A stretch of 29,621 nt of DNA. It comes from a virus. Position 1 is the stretch's first letter; every line of letters begins with the position of its first letter. The translations under genes and the position numbers were made by a program. The notes under the pieces were generated by a model. That model was not told the origin of the DNA. It saw only the letters and a list, made by a program, of their open reading frames with translations, and did not search any database. Positions 24,901-29,621 of this stretch are shown piece by piece. The stretch covers positions 1 through 29,621 of IMG/VR virus record IMGVR_UViG_3300017971_000641. The stretch is one strand, 5' to 3'.

Positions 24901-24945
24901 ACATTTTGGGCATATAATTATAACAAAGTCTGGGCAGAGGGATGA
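21937..24945 (+). CDS. Tail hub / tip protein with inserted beta-propeller
   Basis: A 1002-aa protein built in three parts. Residues 1-310 are a beta-rich tail-tip part with KMDFVLDPENRNIVFSDQYG, EINLDVNYERRPVLGKIRVEL and LFRGRMTKEPAAGKDSIIVDLSE, the pattern of hub proteins that wrap the tip. Residues 319-640 are seven SGNYLY/VIDISTP repeats, an LVIVD-like beta-propeller. Residues 650-1002 resume the hub (NPIQAVYDIINNYTNIPLKLL, MTVLEALEAVMRHVDGFLFPDNWGKENIYLF, KIGDKINITSTN), resembling the later domains of gp27/Tal-like proteins. The propeller interrupts what otherwise reads as one hub protein and is a natural candidate for receptor or glycan contact. The stop overlaps the next start (ATGA). 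Hub function is inferred from position and architecture. Confidence 0.72.
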   Translation: MPAYTDLTTSLQSLVSATAGTKIKMDFVLDPENRNIVFSDQYGPIKITGIKNEINLDVNYERRPVLGKIRVELLDPEGTLNPNNENSYFSNAWSVLYKNAETGDTSIQVYDYDTANFTLNSWITIKGKEHSYPFAFNELLVKITSITDNGSYLTLGINETIDYLHEFKIGSMVFVNSFKEECLVRMWLGDDTTPITLFRGRMTKEPAAGKDSIIVDLSETKKEALDSLLVGADTDNTNKLMFFNSSGTLTDSTQITSASGTFDRTKAYPLDECRIGKWIATFTSANEFTLDGPGTEGLSCNINYGLRSATTVSNYQYQMVVDGNYLYYIDGDNGYLRIYNISDPESISLTGSVALSGTVAGNITGISKSGNYIFVNYYTIFQSKAWIESIDVSTPSSPSISDTITTDSELPSGMTDGKSAISGNYLYITDLNDSIHVIDISTPAAMVYDNSYGGAGSPNYTDYIGHIEISGNYLYTISLVDKYLTVWDISTPTSLSLAGTLDLSSYGTIDLFFYLSGNYIYFCSNTDNESTLRVIDITTPTSPSIVSNATFSGREAPYYIYDLKAAYRSGNYLYCLFREAIVLINATTLTSMSLVESIPTNSLLGFSSNSYGWAVSGSDFFISSDDKLITYSLDPTYINKQGSNYFNIGTQAWGGTYAAGDTVEFYTGITFNDKNPIQAVYDIINNYTNIPLKLLAASAYFGTKQIGTLYRELENGDTSILVKVNTPELIKTGETLTIDSTDFSITSGNSDTTKYPPYITLTISAHSGSTIEEGTAVYWKTGGSADTDFNFEEQHEYANIQNIKLTLHTEMTVLEALEAVMRHVDGFLFPDNWGKENIYLFKENNDTPIEITGTTNLIMPDPTIENLPMRNDFVYKYGFDFYNDQYYYSKTYQGHDGVNRGYWRTLQKTKAEIYLPGFYEESKIDAVSSVKIRLWQFGVQVIEFNTSLEGIVLKIGDKINITSTNPSLTSESFIIIGREFRYYKKFEMTFWAYNYNKVWAEG
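22891..23856 (+). repeat. Seven LVIVD-like propeller repeats within the hub gene
   Basis: Seven degenerate repeats of about 40-48 residues, each led by a GNYLY-type strand and closed by a VIDISTP-type strand: VDGNYLYYID...IYNISDP, SGNYIFVNY...SIDVSTP, SGNYLYITD...VIDISTP, SGNYLYTIS...VWDISTP, SGNYIYFCS...VIDITTP, SGNYLYCLF...INATT and SGSDFFISS...YSLDP. Seven blades make a complete circular propeller. The DNA repeats have diverged, so this is an old protein-level repeat and not a recent expansion. Confidence 0.8.
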
Positions 24946-25382
24946 GAAACACGGTATTAAGGGTTGGATATTTATCTGGTGGCGTAGTTACAAACATTGA
25001 TTTCACAGATCACGAAGTAGCAGAGGTCAATATTCAGACGACACAAAACTATGAAATAAAATTTTTGCAAAACAGAAAACCACTTATGTATTTAACGTCT
25101 GACGAATATTTGCAAATCACTGCAAATATTTACATTGAAAATAATGTAACCATTGACAGACTTGAGGAATTGCAAGGACTTAATGACGCCTTTTTGTTAT
25201 ATTACGATTTTTTGAACAATCCCGGAACTGCAATTGCGGCAAGAGTCGACCCAGAAATTTCATCTATTTATTCAATGGGATACGAAGCTGGTGGACATAC
25301 AATAAGACTAAAATTTTATGAAACAAATTATCCGGCAGGTTTTCTTGCTATCGCTTTTAATGAAAATAATGTTGGGAATTAA
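24942..25382 (+). CDS. Tail-tip protein, 146 aa
   Basis: Starts at ATG 24942 overlapping the hub stop (ATGA). The product is beta-rich: MRNTVLRVGYLSGGVVTNIDF, NYEIKFLQNRKPLMYLTSDEYLQI and a late HTIRLKFYETNYPAGFLAIAF strand pair. Its size and fold outline resemble the 21553-21936 product, although no clear sequence identity was seen. It is probably a structural part of the tail tip around the hub. Not recognised as a named family. Confidence 0.58.
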   Translation: MRNTVLRVGYLSGGVVTNIDFTDHEVAEVNIQTTQNYEIKFLQNRKPLMYLTSDEYLQITANIYIENNVTIDRLEELQGLNDAFLLYYDFLNNPGTAIAARVDPEISSIYSMGYEAGGHTIRLKFYETNYPAGFLAIAFNENNVGN

Positions 25383-25384
25383 TT

Positions 25385-25648
25385 ATGGCAACATGGGCAA
25401 AAGAAAATGTAATTTTCAGGTTGGTTGTTTGGAGTACTGGAGTAGCAGATACTACGACACATACCGTAGTATTGCAACCAACAGACCAAACATATCCGAC
25501 CGGTTCTATTTCTTGCACGCATGCAGGGAACGGGTATTATCGGCCAGATTCTGATTTGAATGATACAAAACATTATTATATATATGTTGATACTGTAAAA
25601 AAATCAAAACTAATTTCAATCGAATCAGAGCCAGCAATTTTAACTTGA
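25385..25648 (+). CDS. Small beta-sandwich-like tail protein, 87 aa
   Basis: Begins two bases after the previous stop. The product looks like a single small beta domain: NVIFRLVVWSTGVADTTTH, PTGSISCTHAGNGYYRPDSDL and HYYIYVDTVKKSKLISIE, a pattern like the short Ig-like or BppU-like N-terminal domains of fibre attachment proteins. It sits between tail-tip genes and the first fibre-like gene, so an adaptor for the fibre is plausible. No signal peptide is present, unlike the three genes that follow. Function is inferred from place only. Confidence 0.5.
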   Translation: MATWAKENVIFRLVVWSTGVADTTTHTVVLQPTDQTYPTGSISCTHAGNGYYRPDSDLNDTKHYYIYVDTVKKSKLISIESEPAILT

Positions 25649-25658
25649 GGAATTTAAA

Positions 25659-26954
25659 ATGAAAAAAATAATAACAATATGGATTCTGCTTGTAATAAGT
25701 ATATTTTATTTATATGCCCAACAGGTAATACAATACCGGTCGCAAAGATTTGATTTATCAATTTTAGTAGACGATACAACTTTTGTGGCAGACTCCACGA
25801 CTTATTTATTTAAGGACGGCTCAAATAATTTAAAATTTGTTGATGCAGTAGTAGGCGCAAAAACACTAACAGAACTATCAACGACAACACTTGATTCCGA
25901 TTTTGTAAGTTTCACGTCAGACACCTTTTATATAAATGATACAAACACAAAGGTAACAGAGGACGGCTCAAATAATTTAATTTTTGTTGATGCTGTTACG
26001 GGAACTAAGACACTCGCAGAACTATCAACGACAACACTTGATTCCGATTTTGTTTCTTTTACAAGTGATACTTTTTATATAAACGACACTAACACAAAGG
26101 TAACAGAAGACGGCTCAAATAATTTAATTTTTGTTGATGCTGTTACAGGAACTAAGACTTTGGCAGAGCTGACAGCGACAACATCACTTGACTCCGATTT
26201 TGTAAGTTTTACAAGCGACACATTTTATATAAATGATACTAATACCAAAATCACTGAAGACGGTTCAAACAATTTAATTTTTGTTGACGCTGTGACAGGA
26301 ACTAAGACACTCGCAGAACTATCCGCGGGTGGTAGTGCAGATAGTTCTTTTAAAAAAATAACAGCTGATACAGTGGGAGCAATTGATGACACAACAGTAA
26401 CTTTTATAAATCATATAGCATTAACAGACGATAAAAATATTATATTGCAAGACAGTTCTACGGTCTGGCAGGTATTAACGTGTAATTTTCCGTATGGATG
26501 GTCAACTGGTCCAGATTGGGCGACAAGTTACGGTGGGTGGCTTTTTGCAAGCTCAGGAACAGAACAAGTATTTTTTAATTTTAGGCTTCCTGAAACTTGG
26601 AAAGAAGGCTCTACTATTTATCCAATGATTGGGTGGCAAGCCGCCGTCACAAGTACAGGTGACGCCTATTGGAGATTTGCTTACCGTTGGGTGGACATAG
26701 ATTCAACAGAAGAAGGGACTTTAACAAATTTAGATATTTTAACGGCAGGGACAGGGACAGCATTTGTTCACCAAGAAGCTTTATTTGCCGGTATTTCTGG
26801 AACAGGCAAACATGTCGGAAGCAACATTAGTGGAATATTGGCAAGACTCGGAAGTGAAGGAGACGACGATCTAGCTGGAGATGCGCTGTTGAAAACTATT
26901 AATATAATTATCGAATGCGACAGATATGCGGCATCTGGAGCAAGAGAAAAATAA
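25659..26954 (+). CDS. Fibre-like protein with signal peptide and tandem repeats
   Basis: A 431-aa protein starting behind TGAGGAATTTAAA. Residues 1-20 are a clear Sec signal peptide (MKKIITIWILLVISIFYLYA) with Q directly after the predicted cleavage. Then follow one degenerate and three near-identical 49-50-residue repeats, each with LDSDFVSFTSDTFYINDTNT and DGSNNLIFVDAVTGTKTLAE, probably forming a fibrous beta shaft. After residue about 222 the repeats stop and a longer unique region begins (NFPYGWSTGPDWATSYGGWL, FFNFRLPETWKEGSTIYPMIGWQ). It is Trp/aromatic-rich and looks like a jelly-roll head or carbohydrate-binding domain. The place after the tail tip suggests a tail fibre, but the signal peptide suggests export. 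Both readings are open. Confidence 0.65.
   Translation: MKKIITIWILLVISIFYLYAQQVIQYRSQRFDLSILVDDTTFVADSTTYLFKDGSNNLKFVDAVVGAKTLTELSTTTLDSDFVSFTSDTFYINDTNTKVTEDGSNNLIFVDAVTGTKTLAELSTTTLDSDFVSFTSDTFYINDTNTKVTEDGSNNLIFVDAVTGTKTLAELTATTSLDSDFVSFTSDTFYINDTNTKITEDGSNNLIFVDAVTGTKTLAELSAGGSADSSFKKITADTVGAIDDTTVTFINHIALTDDKNIILQDSSTVWQVLTCNFPYGWSTGPDWATSYGGWLFASSGTEQVFFNFRLPETWKEGSTIYPMIGWQAAVTSTGDAYWRFAYRWVDIDSTEEGTLTNLDILTAGTGTAFVHQEALFAGISGTGKHVGSNISGILARLGSEGDDDLAGDALLKTINIIIECDRYAASGAREK
25881..26324 (+). repeat. Three 147-150-bp tandem coding repeats
   Basis: Units start at 25881, 26028 and 26175; the first two are 147 bp and the last 150 bp, with one extra Ser codon. The encoded residues are nearly identical, but the DNA differs at many third positions (for example TCAAATAAT against TCAAACAAT), showing selection on the protein. 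A more degenerate unit precedes them from about 25770. Such arrays can expand or contract by recombination and change shaft length. Confidence 0.85.
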
Positions 26955-26971
26955 TTTTTCCGGAGAATAGC

Positions 26972-27559
26972 ATGAAAAATTCACTATTAATTTTTTTATT
27001 TCTAACAATATTGGGAATGTTTATTCTTGGTCAATTGGCGACAGATACAAGCGGAAACAGAGTTTTCTTAAAAGCAAATCCACAGACCGGCGCACTTATA
27101 ACAATGGAATATCACAACCACGAATGGATAGTTGGAAAACGCTATTATCATTCAAGCATAAACAGAGTTTCAGCGAACGACACTTTGGTTTTAGGAATCA
27201 CAACGCCAGATAATAATGATATAATTCATTTGTCATGGAATATTAATGGAACAAAACAAATAATCGGAAAAATATTTGAAAATGCGAGTTTTGAACAACA
27301 AGCTTGCATTCCGATGAAAAATTTAAATTTTAATTATCTTGATCAGAGTAATACAAAAATATGTAATTTAACTAATTATAAAATAGGTGATGAGATTGGC
27401 GGCGAATTAAGTGGAGGCTTAACGTCGCCGGGAAATATAAAAACTGATGAGGGATTGATTTTAAAAAACAATGAAAAATATATTTTAATTATTTATTCGC
27501 CTGTTTTAAATGATATTTCTGTAACATTAAAATGGTCAGAACATAGGCCAATACATTAA
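26972..27559 (+). CDS. Signal-peptide beta-rich protein, paralogue of 27617-28225
   Basis: A 195-aa protein. ATG 26972 is chosen over an earlier in-frame start at 26915 because CGGAG lies just before it, and because the product then opens with MKNSLLIFLFLTILGMFILG, a signal peptide with predicted cleavage ILG|QLA. The mature part shares its order of motifs with the next gene: GNRVFLKANPQTGALITMEYHNHEW, then YYHSS, SANDTLVLGITTPDN, and ILKNNEKYILIIYS near the end. Such a beta-sandwich occurs in many phage virion proteins, but usually without a signal peptide. Surface or virion role unknown. Confidence 0.62.
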   Translation: MKNSLLIFLFLTILGMFILGQLATDTSGNRVFLKANPQTGALITMEYHNHEWIVGKRYYHSSINRVSANDTLVLGITTPDNNDIIHLSWNINGTKQIIGKIFENASFEQQACIPMKNLNFNYLDQSNTKICNLTNYKIGDEIGGELSGGLTSPGNIKTDEGLILKNNEKYILIIYSPVLNDISVTLKWSEHRPIH

Positions 27560-27616
27560 CTACATAATAGTCTACTAATAGTTGACTGATATCTATAAAT
27601 TTAAACTGAGGACTTT

Positions 27617-28225
27617 ATGAAAAAAATAATATTATTTTTGCTTTTAAGCTTTATTATTTCTTTTGCTCAAACGGCGCATAATGGTAATGGTGAAAGAGTT
27701 TATCTTAAAGTTGACAACTCTACACACGCTTTAAATATGATTGACTATGAACATCACGAAATACACTCAGGGAGCCACTATTTTATTGCAACATCTGACA
27801 CAATGGCATCAGGAGACACTCTTTTTTTTGAGGTGGTTGTGCCAGATACAACAAGAGAAGCCCATTTTTTATTTACTTATACAAGTTCAGGATTATTAAA
27901 AGCAAATGTTAGAGAAGGTACAACTATTACTGGCGGCGACACATTAACAACTTATAATTCAAACCGCAACAGCAGTAAATCATCCATGCTCACAATTGTT
28001 GGGGGTGGGCAAGCGGCTTGCAATCTTGACTCAGCGGGAACAGCTTTATTATCTTTAATTCATGGCTCCTCAGACAATAAGAATCCCTTTGGTGGTTCTG
28101 GTGGAAGAGGTTCAGAAATAATTTTAAAAAACAACACAAGTTATGTATTTGAGTTTATAAGTGGAGCAGATAATAATTATTTTATGGGCGAAGCAGAATG
28201 GTACGAACATATTCCAAAGGATTGA
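27617..28225 (+). CDS. Signal-peptide beta-rich protein, paralogue of 26972-27559
   Basis: A 202-aa protein behind CTGAGGACTTT. MKKIILFLLLSFIISFA followed by QTAHN is a Sec signal peptide with Gln at the new N-terminus. The mature part GERVYLKVDNSTHALNMIDY, EHHEIHSGSHYFIATSD, GDTLFFEVVVPDT, ILKNNTSYVFEFISGADNNY and WYEHIPKD aligns with the preceding gene over its full length. I recognise the YEHHEIHSG ... ILKNNTSY ... WYEH pattern as a widespread phage virion protein type, often near capsid or tail genes. A Gly-rich loop (NPFGGSGGRGSE) is unique to this copy. The pair may differ in target. The 57-base gap before it holds no other feature. Confidence 0.65.
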   Translation: MKKIILFLLLSFIISFAQTAHNGNGERVYLKVDNSTHALNMIDYEHHEIHSGSHYFIATSDTMASGDTLFFEVVVPDTTREAHFLFTYTSSGLLKANVREGTTITGGDTLTTYNSNRNSSKSSMLTIVGGGQAACNLDSAGTALLSLIHGSSDNKNPFGGSGGRGSEIILKNNTSYVFEFISGADNNYFMGEAEWYEHIPKD

Positions 28226-28226
28226 T

Positions 28227-28628
28227 ATGGTTGATAACACAGACGTTAAAATCGGAAAACTTGAAGAAGCGCAAAGACTTTGCAAAGAAGATACTCAAAA
28301 ACAAATTGCTTTATTATGGGAATCAAATCAACGATTAAAAAAATTGATTTTCGGAAATGGTGATGAAGGAATTAAAGATAAAATTGCAGTTCTGCTTAAA
28401 GAAATCAAAGGCTTTTCAAGCGATCACATTAAGCTAGAAAGTCTGGAGGATGAAATTTTGAAACTGCAATCAAGACATGAACGAATTGAAGATTTTATTG
28501 GAAAAACAGAAAGAACTTTAAATTATTTCTGGGTAAAATTAGTAGGTTTATTGTTCGCACTAATTTTATCAATGTTTGGTTTATTTTATTTTTTAATCAA
28601 AACATTAACAGAGCATCAAATCCAATAG
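28227..28628 (+). CDS. XhlA-like coiled-coil membrane protein (holin accessory)
   Basis: A 133-aa protein. ATG 28227 is used because AAAGG lies six bases before it; an upstream in-frame ATG at 28161 lies inside the previous gene. Residues 1-95 are a helical, coiled-coil-like region (KLEEAQRLCKEDTQKQIALLWESN; LESLEDEILKLQSRHERIEDFI) with a GNGDEG turn. Residues about 101-124 are one strong membrane span (FWVKLVGLLFALILSMFGLFYFLI). This order, coiled coil then C-terminal span, is that of XhlA-type haemolysin/holin partners. It sits beside a DUF5675-like gene in the expected lysis position. A spanin-like role is the alternative. Confidence 0.65.
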   Translation: MVDNTDVKIGKLEEAQRLCKEDTQKQIALLWESNQRLKKLIFGNGDEGIKDKIAVLLKEIKGFSSDHIKLESLEDEILKLQSRHERIEDFIGKTERTLNYFWVKLVGLLFALILSMFGLFYFLIKTLTEHQIQ

Positions 28629-28636
28629 GAAAAAAA

Positions 28637-29512
28637 ATGATATTTTATTTGCATAGAAAAGTAATTAATGGCAAGGGTGTCCTGGGTACCATATTATACA
28701 ATAGACAACACCCATATTTAGCCGCAAATTATAATAATGAATCCAATATTGAAGTCTGTAAAACTTTAGAACTCCCATGGAATTATAACAAAAGAAATAT
28801 TTCTTGCATTCCGGCCGGAATTTATAAATTTTATTATGATAGAGATATCGGTAGATTTTGGGTTTTAAATGTTCTTGACAGGACGAACATACAAATTCAT
28901 ATTGGGAATAATGCTCTTGTCAACAATCCAAAATCAGATACAACCGGTTGTATATTAACAGGGATGAGATGGAATTCAAGTCACACTTTTATATACGATT
29001 CTGAAAAGGGTTTTAACAGATTAAAAGAATTATGTTTCGGTGATTCTTATCAAGTTGCAGAACATACATTGATAATAATTGATAAATCATATAAAACATA
29101 TTTACCGAATTTAAACTCTAATATTGATATGTATCCGATGGAAAAGTGGACCCATATTTTTAAACCACATTTGCCATTAGAATATACACCGCAACAAATT
29201 TTAAAAAAGGGAATTGCGGAGTCGTACAAAGGAGGAAAATTTTGGTATAATTTAATACACGAAGAAAAATGGAAACTTTGGTCTGGATATATACTTGGAA
29301 CTGCATCTGTGATTTTTTCTTTTTTTAATCCAGCTGTCAGTCAAGTTTTGGCCGGAGGGAGTCTTGGGCTTATTGGCGTTGGCGGAATTCAAGGTGCAAA
29401 ACACAGCGAGCCGTCGTGGGATGGGAAAACAGGAAAATTATATATAATTGTAAAAATGGTGCTTGATACAATAAAAGAAATAATTTTAAAAATTTCCTCT
29501 AAAAATGAATAG
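28637..29512 (+). CDS. DUF5675-like protein with C-terminal membrane hairpin, putative lysis protein
   Basis: A 291-aa fusion. The N-terminal about 140 residues resemble DUF5675, a phage domain often near lysis genes: SCIPAGIYKFYYDRDIGRFW, TNIQIHIGNNALV and SDTTGCILTGMRW. The HxGN...GCI pairing recalls the active-site layout of L,D-transpeptidase-like enzymes, with candidate residues H and C, but this is an analogy. Residues about 215-252 are a hydrophobic hairpin rich in Gly and Ala (SGYILGTASVIFSFF; VLAGGSLGLIGVGG), suggesting membrane insertion. The combination of a possible cell-wall enzyme and a membrane hairpin in one chain suits lysis. The last codons run into the 18-bp tandem repeat. 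No classical endolysin is visible in the window. Confidence 0.6.
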   Translation: MIFYLHRKVINGKGVLGTILYNRQHPYLAANYNNESNIEVCKTLELPWNYNKRNISCIPAGIYKFYYDRDIGRFWVLNVLDRTNIQIHIGNNALVNNPKSDTTGCILTGMRWNSSHTFIYDSEKGFNRLKELCFGDSYQVAEHTLIIIDKSYKTYLPNLNSNIDMYPMEKWTHIFKPHLPLEYTPQQILKKGIAESYKGGKFWYNLIHEEKWKLWSGYILGTASVIFSFFNPAVSQVLAGGSLGLIGVGGIQGAKHSEPSWDGKTGKLYIIVKMVLDTIKEIILKISSKNE

Positions 29513-29621
29513 GTATTCAGAAATGAATAGGTATTCAGAAATGAATAGGTATTCAGAAATGAATAGGTATTCAGAAATGAATAGGTATTCAGAAATGAAT
29601 AGGTATTCAGAAATGAATAGG
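29505..29621 (+). repeat. Perfect 18-bp tandem repeat, 6.5 copies, cut by the window end
   Basis: The unit ATGAATAGGTATTCAGAA begins at 29505 and repeats without a single change to the last base (29621). Being 18 bases long it keeps frame: one + frame is open and would read MNRYSE repeatedly, each copy with its own ATG, while the others hit TGA or TAG. The first copy overlaps the DUF5675-like stop. It could be the start of a repetitive gene, a cis-acting iteron-like site, or an assembly artefact at a contig end. Confidence 0.9.

Noticed and set aside
27560-27616. Weak inverted AGTC/GACT repeat in the gap before 27617
   Set aside because: Only four pairs with a long loop and no T-run; not enough for a terminator or operator.

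Overview
The window is the structural half of an AT-rich tailed phage or prophage genome. Every confident gene lies on the + strand, packed in the standard siphovirus order: terminase, portal, head, connectors, tail, fibres, lysis. No tail-sheath gene is visible and the tape-measure protein is 1482 aa. This points to a long, flexible, non-contractile tail of roughly 220 nm by the usual 0.15 nm per residue rule. Translation uses the standard bacterial code, mostly with GGA/AGG ribosome-binding sites, and many genes overlap by 1-20 bases (ATGA, TAATG, TTGA). The host is not named by the sequence. However, four phage proteins carry Sec signal peptides whose predicted cleavage leaves Gln at +1, a known habit of Bacteroidota (the 'Q-rule'). 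A Bacteroidota or related FCB-group host is my inference.

Layout. 1-1500: the end of a ParB/Srx-domain gene cut by the window edge, overlapping a TET-associated-type glycosyltransferase. This pair is typical of phage DNA hypermodification loci. 1557-3294: small and large terminase. 3297-3675: two small unknown genes. 3706-6112: portal and Mu F-like minor head protein, ending in a strong RNA hairpin. 6245-9097: an accessory island inside the head operon, with two unknown small proteins, four small Cys-rich or zinc-ribbon proteins, a SAM methyltransferase and a GT9-like glycosyltransferase with its own N-terminal zinc ribbon. 9090-13338: prohead protease with a scaffold-like tail, a decoration-type protein, the major capsid protein, a small unknown protein, and a second decoration-type protein with a signal peptide. 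13343-15223: connector, stopper, HK97 gp10-like and tail-terminator proteins.

15236-16024 is the tail tube. 16038-17105 holds the tail chaperone genes, with a textbook -1 frameshift signal (A AAA AAC, 6-nt spacer, 13-bp stem). 17105-21553 is the tape measure, with an internal duplicated module. 21553-25648 are tail-tip proteins, including a 1002-aa hub with a seven-repeat LVIVD-like beta-propeller inserted in its middle. 25659-28225 are three signal-peptide proteins: a fibre-like protein with 49-residue tandem repeats, and two paralogous beta-rich proteins. 28227-29512 is the probable lysis module (XhlA-like coiled-coil/TM protein and a DUF5675-like protein with a membrane hairpin). The window ends inside a perfect 18-bp tandem repeat.

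Most of this is a conventional virion operon. The unusual parts are: the glycosyltransferase/methyltransferase/zinc-ribbon island inside the head genes, the set of apparently exported virion-type proteins, the propeller-bearing hub, and the hypermodification pair at the left edge. No tRNA, CRISPR array, insertion sequence or att site was seen. No promoter could be assigned with confidence. No gap between genes exceeds about 135 bases.
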